From the NCBI GenBank assembly GCA_003427395.1, contig BFEA01000354.1, positions 494,231 through 528,513 on the forward strand: a stretch of 34,283 nt of DNA, read 5' to 3'. Positions 10,335 to 19,403 of the stretch are shown here, piece after piece. Below the pieces are notes generated by a model, which worked only from the letters and a program-made list of their open reading frames with translations, was not told where the DNA came from and did not search any database. The DNA is from Chara braunii (taxonomy: Eukaryota; Streptophyta; Charophyceae; Charales; Characeae). A program made the position numbers and the translations under genes. Position 1 is the first letter of the stretch; every line of letters starts with the position of its first letter.

Positions 10335-10409
10335 CAGCCCCTCCACAAGCTGATGTACACTCTCTATCTCCCTTCCAAATCTATCCAAGTCACTGCGCAC
10401 CTCCATGAC
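10335..10409 (-). CDS. DUF1664 gene, coiled-coil exon
   Basis: The exon is 75 nt, phase 0-0, with acceptor GGGGGAATTGCAG and a strong donor, GGGCTG|GTAAGC. It encodes [20 protein letters not shown], then LVEGL. This matches the family's V-x-x-(V/M)-R-x-x-(V/L)-x-x-(I/F)-x-x-(D/E)-(V/I)-x-S-(V/I)-x-x-(M/L)-V-x-G-L stretch. Heptad spacing (V, L, F, I, V, L) supports a continuous coiled coil with the exons on both sides. The exon lies only 140 nt beyond the poly-A tail of the U6 retrocopy, so that insertion landed in the intron without touching the exon. Confidence 0.9.
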
Positions 10410-10710
10410 CTGCAATTCCCCCAAGTACGACACCATGTCCAGCACCATTATTGTATAAAGTCAGCTCTCCATGGAGACTTTCTGTGTCATCACAGCCTCT
10501 GTGAATGAAAAAAGTAACAGTACTGGTTTAAGTTCCATTTAACACCGTATGCATGGTACAACAGGTGAAGATACTTTTGTCAGACAGACACCTTACTCTT
10601 TTTTTTCTTTTTTTTTAATACAGGTATTACAGGGTCAATACTAATATAATATTGAATCATGCATTGTCAGCAGTTCAACGAGCAAACGTTATCAACTGCC
10701 ATTGTTTCAC

Positions 10711-12050
10711 CTTTTTTTTTTTTTTTTTTTAACCACCACGATGTCCGAGGCTGTTTCTTACAAGCCTCTGAAGCGTGCAGGAAAAAATAAAACGAACCAG
10801 CGCGGGCACTCCTCTTCTTCTTTTTGGCTGGCCTCAAAGGCCATTGTGCTCTGGCAGCCCTGCACCCCCGAAACTTGTGGGATATACTTTTACAGCTACA
10901 AGATTTGCCTGGGGCAAATAGCGTGGGAGTGATCTCTTAAACTCTTCCTTGATTTCCTGGCCCTCCCTTCGTCAGCACACTTCTGCATGTCCTTCTTGCC
11001 CTGATCGCGACCGGGATGCATTCGACTTCCAACAGTTGCATGAACCCTCCCAAGCCTGGGGCGACAGAATCTGCTTCTTGCCGAGTGTTTCCTTGGATCT
11101 TCTTTTCCAGATCACTCATAGTGCAAGAGAATGTACATTCACACCGCCCCCAGTTTTTCAGAACCAGGAAGCCCTTCGGTCCAATAAAAATATCCTACAG
11201 GGGGTCTTATTCGTTATAGACTCCCATAGCCTGGCCACCCTTCCCCAGATTTCCCTTGCATCGGGCCATGATAGAAGGCAGTGTGTCTAATGTCCTCCAC
11301 TTCCCATGTCACATTTTGCACATACCTCTTTGATGCTACGCCGAGTTCCCGGGTCCTTCATTGATTCAACCATTGATTAACTGGAACAGGTAAATACGCA
11401 ATTAGACATGCAACTTGATTCAAGGCTTCGTGCCCTACCATTCCCTATTCACAAGATAGAGCCTCTTTGGCACCCCTGCCATAGATGCTACTTCCTAAAT
11501 GCTTCAAAGAAAAAGGAAAAAAAAAAAAAAAAAGAAGCACTTCCAAATGCTTCAACCATCTTCGATCTGTGATCTCTTCTCCTGCTACTGATCTGAGTCG
11601 GAGCGTGTAACCCAGCCTAGTGATCTACTTTAGAGGTTCTGGATAGGGGTTGATGGAGAAAAAAACGCCCCACCATATCTGTGCATTTCACAGCTCCACT
11701 GGAAATGCCCTCTGCCTCTACCAGACTCCTCATTCTCTACCATCCTGGCTTTGCGAACCAGGCGCTGCTTAACCGCCACCTGTGCAGCGCTTGTCTAAGC
11801 TCAGTGTGTGTTGCCCTTTTTTGAAGGTCATTGATCCGGAGGTGCTTTATGTGCCAGACTCCCTTCTGCAGTCAAGATCCCCAGCTGGTATACCTCCTCA
11901 TCAGAATCCAGGGTCTGTCAGCCAGTGATTGCAGACACGTGAAGAGAATAGGGTGCCAATCAGAATGCACCCACCACAGACCAGGCAAATAAGATCGCAT
12001 GGGTGAGTTGGGAATCTTATACACCTAGCGGTGGCTGTGCAGAGTTTAGA
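10711..12050 (-). mobile_element. 5'-truncated LINE, decayed 3' part of ORF2
   Basis: On the minus strand 11340-11161 reads VCAKCDMGSGGH-stop-THC, then LLSWPDAREIWGRVARLWES. This is the C-terminal zinc-knuckle pattern of non-LTR retrotransposon ORF2 (C-x2-C, H, C, then PxAxxIW). Further upstream (about 11940-11760) comes LADRPWILMRRYTSW, then a K-G-V-W-H-I-K-H-L stretch, interrupted by stops. The element ends in a poly-A tail on the minus strand, seen as 20 T at 10711-10730. Stops and frameshifts make it a dead copy. The 5' boundary is approximate. Confidence 0.6.
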
Positions 12051-12289
12051 ATTTGATTCCTTCCTTTTTTTTTTTGAATGGCAAAGGATTCCTTCCTTTT
12101 TCTTTTTCTTTATTATTATTATTTTTTAACAGGTCTTTATGGTCCTGGCTCCATACCATACTTGCAACCACACGAGCCGCACATTTGTGCGGAGTTCCGT
12201 GCGGGGGTGCCTGTGCGGAATCGTGCAGGTTTTTTATTTTTATTGTTATTATTTTATTTTTTTTTGGGAGGGGGAACGGGGGGCGTATG

Positions 12290-12685
12290 ACAGGAAGATG
12301 GGGATATGGCGAGGAGAGGGGGATATGGAGAGGAGGAGGAGGATGTGGACGAGGAGGACGATGAGGATAGCGAGGACGAGGAGGAGGAGGAGTTGAGATG
12401 CGGGAGGAGAAGAGATGGACGGAGGGAAAAGAGGAAGGGCAGGAGGAGGAGGACGAGTGGAGGGAGGAGGAGACAAGGACGGCGAGGAAGGGGAGGACAC
12501 GAGGAAGGGAAGTAGACGAGGAGGCATGGAAGATGAGGAAGTACGAGGAGGAGGAGGAGACAAGGAGGATGAGGAAGGGCAGGAGGAGGAGGACGAACAG
12601 CAGGAGGAGGAGGAGGAGGAGGAGACGAAAAGGAGAAGGGAGGAGGAGACATGGAGGATGAGGAAGGGGAGGAGGAGCAAGGTGA
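12290..12685 (+). repeat. Purine-only GAG/GGA low-complexity tract
   Basis: Nearly 400 bp are almost free of pyrimidines on the plus strand and made of degenerate GGA, GAG and GAC triplets. Larger internal echoes exist (gaggaagggcaggaggagga recurs). The long Glu/Arg-rich and Ser/Pro-rich frames on either strand are by-products. Such a tract can form triplex DNA. In the host transcript it reads as a pyrimidine tract, because the gene is on the minus strand. Confidence 0.9.
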
Positions 12686-13221
12686 GGCAGTACTCCTGTA
12701 ATTTATTATTTCATCTCACTTGTAATTTTGGAAGGGGGCCTCAAACGCACCGTTTCGACCCCGGCCCTTTTTTTTCTGAGGGGGGTGACGGGTCGTTCTC
12801 CGCACACGTCGTGCGCCGCACAGGATCGGTTGGGCGCGTGCGCCGCACGTAGGGAACCGCCCGCACGACGTGCGCTTGCATGTATGCTCCATACCCATTC
12901 TGGGGAGAGTCAGGCAAAGGATTCCTTCCTTTCCTCATCAGCAAGAGGATTCTCCCGTAACTGCGGTATAGTGTATTTAAAATCGAAGAGATGCATGTCA
13001 AAGAAACACGATAGATCAGGGATAATACAGAAGTTACATCAAATTGAGGTGGGAAAACCTCACAGATTGCACAGTATTTCTTTTTTTTTTTTAAATAGAC
13101 GGTAAGTAAGTCGACTGCCCTGCTTAGTAATGAAATGAAAGATCTTAGATTGCCAAGGCGAATAGATAGTTGTGAATGAAATGCCATGCATGCCATCCGA
13201 TTTCCCATTTGATCGTCTTGC

Positions 13222-13311
13222 CTGTTCCTTGATGATGCACTGCACTTCCATACTCTCATCCAAAGTCTTGTTTACATCTTCTAGTTTGGCAGTGAGTTGG
13301 CGCTTAGTGGC
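13222..13311 (-). CDS. DUF1664 gene, exon with the AxKRxL coiled coil and a GC donor
   Basis: The exon is 90 nt, phase 0-0, with acceptor TACTTCTGCAG. It encodes ATKRQLTAKLEDVNKTLDES, then MEVQCIIKEQ. It continues the coiled coil, and the A-(S/A)-(T/K)-(K/R)-R-x-L-x-x-(R/K)-(L/I) opening is conserved in the family. The exon ends GAACAG|GCAAGA. This is the consensus form of a GC donor, and no GT donor keeps the family match. The next exon resumes in phase 0. The frame stays open beyond the donor into unrelated sequence, which is what a plain ORF caller would report. Confidence 0.9.
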
Positions 13312-13375
13312 CTGCAGAAGTACAACGAGCAATGCAAGGTAAGTAAGCAGGGGCACTTAGCGGCCTGCATCAGTA
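13286..13375 (+). repeat. Short direct repeat at the exon border
   Basis: The words cgcttagtggcctgcagaagtacaa (from 13301) and cacttagcggcctgcatcag (from 13354) are diverged copies about 53 bp apart. The first overlaps the acceptor and 5' edge of the 13222-13311 exon, so a second, decayed acceptor-like sequence exists upstream in the intron. Confidence 0.55.
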
Positions 13376-13570
13376 CAAAGGCAAGGCAAGGCAAAGCCAG
13401 CGGAGTCCACAAGCAATGCTGAAAATGTTCACATGATAGCAGGTAGAGAGACCACTGTGATCTACACAGAAAGAAATGGAAGGGTGCACCTGACTGTTAG
13501 CCAGCAATGCACACCCATGATTGTTGATTGATACATCACATTCTGCTGCAGTCCATTGATACGTCGCATT

Positions 13571-13707
13571 CTGCTGCACCCAGGAATAGAAGAACTTGGC
13601 AGTTTTACTGCAGAAACCGAGGTGTTAAGACCTGACTGTTCAAACCAACACATTAAGACCTGATATGCAGTAAACCTGCCAAGTCCTTCTATTCCTGGGT
13701 GCAGCAG
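13571..13707. repeat. Inverted repeat, 42-bp arms
   Basis: Arms 13571-13612 and 13666-13707 are reverse complements at 40 of 42 positions, with a 53-bp loop. Each arm carries CTGCTGCACCCAGG at its outer end. Upstream, tgatac(a/g)tc(a/g)cattctgctgca is present twice (from about 13528 and 13556). It may be a foldback element. The U6-derived sequence begins 60 bp further on. Confidence 0.85.
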
Positions 13708-13766
13708 TCCAGATCACTGTGAGTCTGGATGTATTCTCTCGCCTCGGTTTCTGCTGCCAGTGGTAC

Positions 13767-13857
13767 GTCCTTCAGGACATCTGTCGGAATTGGAACGATA
13801 CAGAGCAAAATAACATGGTCCCTATGAAAGGATGACACAGAAATCAAGAAATCCTCC
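13767..13857 (+). pseudogene. Decayed U6 snRNA copy
   Basis: GTCC-TTCA-GGAC (13767-13777) is the U6 5' hairpin, followed by ATCTGTCGGAATTGGAACG, ATACAGAG, a damaged AGC region (ATAACATGGTCCCT), GGATGACACAG and AAATCAAGAAAT. It aligns over the full length of plant U6 with many substitutions. The ACAGAGA box is broken (ACAGAGC) and the AGC triad is lost, so it cannot work in splicing. No poly-A tail remains. It is older than the copy at 10055. Confidence 0.8.
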
Positions 13858-14044
13858 TTCCCATTACTTTTAGGAGGAGGACCAAGGAAAAAACGACAGC
13901 AAACTCCGGGGGGGGAATACCTTGCACACGAAGGAATGCCACAACTCAAGGCGACATTGTACAGCCAACAAAGGTTGCACTCGAACAGATCAGAAGGCTT
14001 TGGATGTTCCACCCTCGAAGGATGTGGGGCGTAGGCATCGACTG

Positions 14045-14180
14045 TGTTGACTGTTTTCTTACGACTTGCCTGCGTTCTCCAGAAGACAAAAAGACCGGCA
14101 GGGAATGCATGAGAAAGGCTGCGGATGCGAGCCATGAACAAGTCAACTGTTTCTTTATGACTTACCTGCGTTCTCCAGAA
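14045..14180. repeat. Two diverged direct repeats, about 97 bp apart
   Basis: About 40 bp (tgactgttttcttacgactt, then gcctgcgttctccagaa) recur from 14143 with small changes. On the minus strand each contains a donor-like site after GAGAACGCAG, one GT (GTAAGT) and one GC (GCAAGT). No phase-compatible exon ends there. Confidence 0.7.
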
Positions 14181-14997
14181 TGGCACAAGTCATACCTATA
14201 CGGCTATGTTCCTTCCTATGAGCCGAAAAACGAAGGGAAACAGGAAAAAAGGAAGGACATGATCCAAAGATGAGGGAAGCTGCCCGTTCTGTGCCGCAAA
14301 AGCACATCGACAGGCACGAGAGAAGTGACAGTCGTGTGGCAACCACCAAGTACCCACGGCAACGAAACAGCAGGCTACTTCTGCAGCAAGGAAAGGAAGG
14401 TGATATCAGCAAGGATACTGATGACATACAAGGCCCTAATCTTCTGTGTCTGGTGACCATTGAAAGTTGGAAACTCTCTTTTTATCAATAGTGAATGTCT
14501 ACCAGGTTTTCTAACTTTTCTTTTCCCCAGGACAATTTCACATAACATGCTTGGCAGCCCCTGATACGCTTTGCACATAAATTCAGAACTGAACACCGTA
14601 TTCTCAAATTGTAAAAGGAGAAAAAAAAACACGACTGGCATCATGATGATACAGCGACATCCTTGGAAAGTAAATGCCGCAACTAACAGGACAATAACAT
14701 TTTGTTCATGATATTAACAGCGTACACAACCTTCGGACATATGTAAGCAACACCACACCGTCTCAGGGCTTATTCGTACGAACAATCGAGTTCCCAGGGA
14801 ATCGAGCACAGAGGAGGGGAGCGCAGAAGAGGAACTGGACTGATGCTCACTGGCATAGATAGATGGAGCCATGACTATACACCGTAGTATACAGCTACAC
14901 TTTTTTCACTTTAAAGAGTCGCAAAAGGAAAAGAGGGGAAGCGAAAATGCAATGGTAAATACAGCTTTCTCGCACGAATGGAAGCATTATGAAATAC

Positions 14998-15099
14998 CTG
15001 CAAAGCTGCAGTAACACTCTCCAGCTGTTTTGTGAAACTCGAAACTGCATTTGACATGCTGCGTTTTGTAACATACATCAGATCACCAAAGCAAAAGCC
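14998..15099 (-). CDS. DUF1664 gene, exon with the DLMYVTK block
   Basis: The exon is 102 nt, phase 0-0, with acceptor CCGTGTCAG and donor TTGCAG|GTATTT. It encodes 34 residues: GFCFGDLMYVTKRSMSNAV, then SSFTKQLESVTAALQ. The D-(L/V)-M-(Y/F)-V-T-(K/R)-x-x-M-x-x-A-V block and the following Q-L-E coiled coil are the core signature of DUF1664 (Pfam PF07889). This is the exon by which I recognised the gene. The segment follows the membrane helix directly, so the coiled coil starts just outside the membrane. A spurious open frame runs on past the donor. Confidence 0.93.
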
Positions 15100-15430
15100 C
15101 TGACACGGGCACGGCAACAAGGTCGATCACAATCAGCAACATCACAAACCAACACTCTCAAAAAACAGTCTCCCCCACAACGGAAAAGCAAGTGCAGTAG
15201 CAGGATGACATCCTCCCACCAATGACAAGCAGCATAGTAAGACATGGGACGTCACCATAGAGGCAGCGCTGGTGCGGTATTGTGCAGCAAAATCCTGGAC
15301 GCCTGAACAGTGCCTGGTAAGGAAGATAGTAAACACCATTGGGTGTCATAGCTGCATGATGACACAGTAGAGAAAGGAGAGCGGGCGAGGACATTCAGAG
15401 AGAGAATGAGAGACAGGTGTGCAGTAATAC

Positions 15431-15434
<4 letters not shown>

Positions 15435-15506
<72 letters not shown>
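15435..15506. repeat. (GA)36 microsatellite
   Basis: This is a perfect dinucleotide run in the intron upstream of the DLMYVTK exon. Confidence 0.97.
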
Positions 15507-15509
<3 letters not shown>

Positions 15510-15949
15510 ACCTGCTTGTTCTCGATGGTGGCGGCTATGGCCACAAAGCTTTAGAAACCTCTGTACATTATTTCGAGTTGTGAAGGAGTTCTGAGTGTGC
15601 TCATATTATGTGAATCTTGTTCGCTTGGTGTGGATCTCGAGCCCCATGCATCAATTCAGTTCGAAGCAATAAAGATGTAATGAACCCAGACTTGTTGAGA
15701 AGCCAATCAGCAACGCAATAGAAGTCTGGACCCAGCGTGACTCATGAAGTCTCCAAGAATAATTACAAGTCCATGTCACTATTATGTGCACAATTCCAGA
15801 GTATCGTTTCGTCAAAGAAGAGCATGAGAGAATAGCAAGGGGAGAGAAAGGACAGAGAAGAGGAGGAGGAGAGTCTCAATGATAATCAATAATGCATGTA
15901 TGTCTCCCTCTCTCCCACTCCCACTTCGGTCTTCTCCCCTACCGCCACC

Positions 15950-16500
15950 TCAGCAATGTGCATTCCTTCTAAGGTCCTCTGACATAATCGCTCTGCAGAT
16001 CATCACAGCGCGCCCATTGGTCGCGCCAACATAACATCCCTCTATGCTGGCGCCCACCAGCAGCATCTGGCGCCAGCACACAGCTCCAGCAGTCTCGCCA
16101 TACAACATTAGCATCAAGCCAGCACAAGGCCGAATGCCCTCCCCAGTGGCTGAGTAGACGTTTTATAGCGTTGACTCGCGTTGACCAGCCTCAGCGTCAA
16201 GTCAACTGATGGTCCAGATTGCCTGGAAGTCAAGGGCCTGGACCCAGCGCTGTCCTATCTTCTTGCTGAGTCCCAGACAGCGTTTGAGATGCATCTGATC
16301 GACGGCTCTGGTGGACTTTGACTTTGGGCCTGGAATCCCGTGCTGGGTTTGACTCTTGATTTTCCAAGCGCCAACTGTCTCACGTTAGGGTAGTGGACAC
16401 AGCTTTTGACTCAGACGCTGGTACCACTTGACCCTAGGCACTTTCTCAGACATTTCTCAGCCTTGGGACGTGACTTTTGACCCCTGTTACTGGCCTTTGA
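15950..16500 (-). mobile_element. LTR-like remnant
   Basis: On the minus strand GTCAACGCTATAAAACG (near 16160) is a TATA-like box. It is preceded by GTCAA/CCAG/TCCAGG-rich sequence and followed by repeated CTGGCGCCAG words (16040-16080). The layout resembles copies A and B and the remnant at 23200. Boundaries and duplications were not found. Confidence 0.35.
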
Positions 16501-16838
16501 CCAAACAGGACGACCCTTGCTCGTGTCTGTGCGGATCTGAACTTAGTTTATTACAAAGCCAAGAAAACAAGATCTTTTTCAGTAAAGGGAGGGACTTTTC
16601 AGAGTTCTTTGTAAGCACTAGGATAGGGAAGAAAGAGAATCCCTTTTGCCCCACTTTCACATTTCGAGTTGCCAGGAGGCCGCAACAATATGTTATCAGC
16701 AACATATCACCGCACCATGTCATTACTCTTTCTTATTCAACTCTCTCTGAACTTTGTGGTCCTCATTTAAACAGTGAAGGCTGAAGTTACACGTGAGACT
16801 TGAAAGTCAGGTAATCAGCAATGTGGGGCAGAGCGCAC

Positions 16839-16909
16839 CTTCCACCGAAGGTAGGCATATGTGCCAGCACCAATGACAGCCAACGGGACCGAGTATGAGA
16901 GTAAGCTTC
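16839..16909 (-). CDS. DUF1664 gene, exon with second membrane segment
   Basis: The exon is 71 nt (phase 1 to 0), with acceptor TTCATGTGCAG and donor TGGAAG|GTGCGC. It encodes SLLSYSVPLAVIGAGTYAYL followed by RWK. This is a single hydrophobic span with the small-residue, Gly/Ala/Tyr-rich face that family members have before a conserved aromatic-Trp-Lys motif. It is a likely transmembrane helix with a basic residue at its boundary. The exon is too short and lacks an ATG, so it shows up only from splice signals and family knowledge. Position and phase fit both neighbours. Confidence 0.85.
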
Positions 16910-17625
16910 CTGCACATGAAAATTGACACGTTAAAACCATCAGTCAGCCTCCGATGACAGCAGTTGAACTACCAAGCAGAGCTCTACCCGCTTCATGAAC
17001 AAAACTATTGCAATTCAGCCAGGGTTGCACCCCCCGATGGTCGGCGGCCCTTGACTGGTCGGCTGCCGACCCGCCGACCAATCGGCTGGTCGACACCTAC
17101 CGGTCGGGGGTCGTCGGCACCCCACAAAAAACAAAAGGGGTCCAGAACCCCTAATAACACACCACCAACACTGTGACGAGGAAGAAGGCAGAGCAGCAAG
17201 GCTGGGAGAGAGAGGGAGAGTGAGAGCACACACACACGCTCACTCAACTCAACGGACGCAAACACAAGGTGTCAAAGTCGCAAAGTCGCAGACTTCAATT
17301 TCCGAACACCATGTCGAAGCAAAGTCACACTGAACACAAGCACTGAGACTGAAAATTTCTGTGTCCGTACTGTGCTTGAGTCCGTACTCAAGTACCAGAC
17401 TCGAGTACGGTCCTGTGGGCGAAAGTGAAAATGCCTCAGGGCCAGAACTGAAAATTGAAAGTCTGAGAGTGGGTGCCAGAATGCCGGATGGCGCCAAGTG
17501 TCCGGAATTGGAACGTCCAAAAAGAAGGAATTTAAAAACGGGCGCCAGAATGCAGATGGTGCCAACTGTTGGAAATAGGAAAAGCAAAGACAAAGTAAAA
17601 CAAAACAAAAGAATTGCAAAAACAA

Positions 17626-17899
17626 CTAGGCTACCAGCCGGGCCACCCGGGTCACCCTAATTTCCCGGACGGCCCGGCCATGCAAGGACCAGTGAAGTCT
17701 TTAGCAAAAAAAAAAAACTATGTTATGTCAGTTATGCAGAAAATAAACTGACCAACTTTTGCCTCTGGGTCGCATCGAAATTCTTTACCATATTTAAAAG
17801 TTAAAACAAAAAATAAATTATTAAATTATTATATTATTTTTTTTGTTTTTGTTTTTGGCCCGGCCGGGCAAGTGGCCCCGGGCCACTCTGGTAGCCAAG
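17626..17899. mobile_element. 274-bp element nested in the hAT-like transposon
   Basis: The left end CTAGGCTACCAG and right end CTGGTAGCCAAG are inverse at 11 of 12 positions. They are flanked by identical AAAAACAA 8-mers (17618-17625 and 17900-17907). GC-rich arms of CCCGGCC/GGCCCGG words enclose an AT-rich centre. An 8-bp duplication again suggests a hAT-type MITE. The duplicated 8-mer is low in complexity, so it is weaker proof than for the outer element. The nesting shows it inserted later. Confidence 0.7.
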
Positions 17900-17974
17900 A
17901 AAAACAAACAAATAAATACAGCAAGCTGGTGGATGGGAATCCGCAGACCAGGGATCGAGACCTGGCGCAGTCTG

Positions 17975-18085
17975 TAACAAATACCCCCATAGCGACCCCC
18001 AATACCCCCTATATCACCCCTATACCCCCCGATACCCCCCCTATACTCCAACCCCACCCCCCCCATAACCCCCCCAACCCCAAAA
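17975..18085. repeat. C-rich (ATACCCCC)-like degenerate repeat
   Basis: Many short units of ATACCCCC, ACCCCC and CCCCAA lie inside the hAT-like element. The minus strand therefore has repeated GGGGG runs spaced by 2-5 nt, able in principle to form G-quadruplexes. The Gly/Tyr-rich frame read from it is not a gene. Confidence 0.7.
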
Positions 18086-18952
18086 GTTTCTCATCGGATT
18101 TGGGCTGTACTCAGCAACCGCAGTACAGCCCCCCACTCAGATTTGAAAAAAAATCAGTGGATGATCGTTTTCTGACTGGTCGGCAGACCGCCAACCGGTC
18201 GGCCCTACTGGTCGGCTGCAATACGGTCGGCGGTCGGGGTCGGCGGGGATGCAACCCTGAATTCAGCACCATTGATGGAATAGAAAGAACAACCGTGTAG
18301 ATGCTTACAAACAGGAAATCACTGAAAGATGTGCAGCAGATTCAGATGGGGAATAAAGCAAAACAAAGTCCCAAAAAGAGGTATTTTACGCATACAATGG
18401 CCATATCATCTCACAAACGGCAATGCCTTGACATAGGCAATATGGATGGCCTCCGATCCCAGACGGCTTTTGTTTGACTCCATGCAGTCAACTACAAGGA
18501 CGGCTCGGTCATAGTCCCCGGTGTACATACAGCCTTTTTGGACCTTTTTCGTTGGTGTTTGTTAGCGAGCTCTGTAACCAGCATATTGCTCAATGGGAAA
18601 GTGTCCTTGGAAGCCCAGAGTTGTGTTTATCCACTCCCATTGACATCGAGCGTTGTTCACGCCAGGCCGATCAAGAAAGACAGCTGAAGGACAGGTAGAC
18701 CCCGGCAGAGTGGCGCAGGGTCCAGGGAATAGGCCTGCAGAAGGAGTGAACGAGAGGAGGACAAGAGAAAAAACAAGAACGGGCCATACAAGGTTGAGAA
18801 AGGGACGCAGGTTGTGAAAAGTGCATGAGGAATCAGAAGAACACAGGGAACTGAAAGACGCCGAGAGAAGGGAGCCAGATTCTGGAGCCACGAAGCAGAC
18901 CGTAACCAGACACTCAGCACCATGAGACTTTTGCAAACGCTGGGTAGCATGT

Positions 18953-19403
18953 GACCCCTTTTTTTTTTCCCTTTTCTTAATTTAAAAGACAGTCTTCTCC
19001 TCATATGGTGGACAGCTTCCATTTATGTATGTATATATATATGATGGACGCCCGGCCGGAACCTCAGTCTTCTCCTCATATGGTGGACAGCTTCCATTTA
19101 TGTATGTATATATATATGATGGACGCCCGGCCAGAACCTCCCATGGTTATAGATAGGAGCCAATCTAACACTGCCTCTGCTCAGAACGGGGAGCAGTACC
19201 CAGGCCTCTCTAACACCTGGTGCGAGATGGAAAGGACCCCACTTCCACAGCAAGTCAGGAGGACCAAGCCGTCTATCTCCGCTGGTGAGCCCTAAGCTTG
19301 CCACAGGGGGCCGCGACGAGTCGAAAGGACGGCATGGGGAATCGGTCCATGACCTCCTGAATGCCACTTATGTGCTGAACCGACTGAGCTAGGCCCGTCG
19401 GCC
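18953..19403 (-). mobile_element. tRNA-derived SINE with target duplication
   Basis: On the minus strand the element begins GGCCGACGGGCC. A perfect RNA polymerase III A box, TAGCTCAGTCGG, lies at 19391-19380. It is followed by a B-box-like GGACCGATTCC (19348-19338), two changes from GGTTCGANTCC. After a roughly 250-bp body and a 75-bp tandem duplication comes an A-rich tail (AAAAGGGAAAAAAAAA). The flanks, ACATACTAC before and ACATGCTAC after (plus strand 19404-19412 and 18944-18952), match at 8 of 9 positions, which fits a target-site duplication. The order of A box, B box, body, A-tail and duplication is that of a SINE. The family was not recognised. Confidence 0.8.
18990..19139. repeat. 75-bp tandem duplication inside the SINE
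   Basis: Two almost identical copies (18990-19064 and 19065-19139) include a TATG/TATATA run and CCCGGCC(G/A)GAACC. The unit is a multiple of three, so a short frame repeats the same 25 residues. That frame is not a gene. Confidence 0.97.

Larger units (their letters stand above)
10410..13221 (-). other. Host intron with GC donor, 2.8 kb
   Basis: Holds the LINE fragment and the purine tract. In 12690-13220 there are only GCGCGTGCGCCGCACGT-type GC-rich words near 12800-12870 and a T-run at 13079-13091. Confidence 0.85.
13312..14997 (-). other. Host intron, 1.7 kb
   Basis: Holds the inverted repeat, the decayed U6 copy and the 97-bp direct repeat. Nothing is recognised in 14200-14990. Confidence 0.88.
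15100..16838 (-). other. Host intron, 1.7 kb
   Basis: Holds the GA microsatellite and an LTR-like remnant. Nothing is recognised in 15520-15940 or 16510-16830. Confidence 0.88.
17020..18259. mobile_element. Non-autonomous hAT-like DNA transposon with 8-bp target duplication
   Basis: The element starts CAGGGTTGCACCCC and ends with the inverse, GGGGATGCAACCCTG. It is flanked on both sides by the identical 8-mer AATTCAGC (17012-17019 and 18260-18267). CAGGG-type inverted ends with 8-bp duplications are the mark of hAT transposons. Subterminal regions carry many GGTCGGC/GCCGACC words at both ends (17039-17110 and 18175-18245), likely transposase-binding repeats. No transposase frame is present, so movement would need a partner in trans. 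It contains a second element (17626-17899), a duplicated GCCAGAATGC...GATGG.GCCAA unit (about 17473 and 17542) and a C-rich repeat block. It lies in the host intron 16910-24407. Confidence 0.88.

Noticed and set aside
12249-12680. Long Ser/Pro-rich and Glu/Arg-rich frames
   Set aside because: They are produced by the GAG/GGA tract, which is open in several frames on both strands.
13689-14186. 165-codon minus-strand frame
   Set aside because: It runs through the antisense of the decayed U6 copy and the 97-bp direct repeats and shows no domain.
14145-14195. Extra host exon ending at GAGAACGCAG|GTAAGT
   Set aside because: The frame has a stop in the needed phase and the exons on either side already join with an unbroken family match.
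17500-17525. Third U6 fragment (GGAATTGGAACG)
   Set aside because: The match is only about 12 bp and the flanking sequence does not continue as U6.
19338-19403. Genuine tRNA gene
   Set aside because: Only the A and B boxes are tRNA-like. The cloverleaf arms do not pair and the sequence continues into a SINE body.
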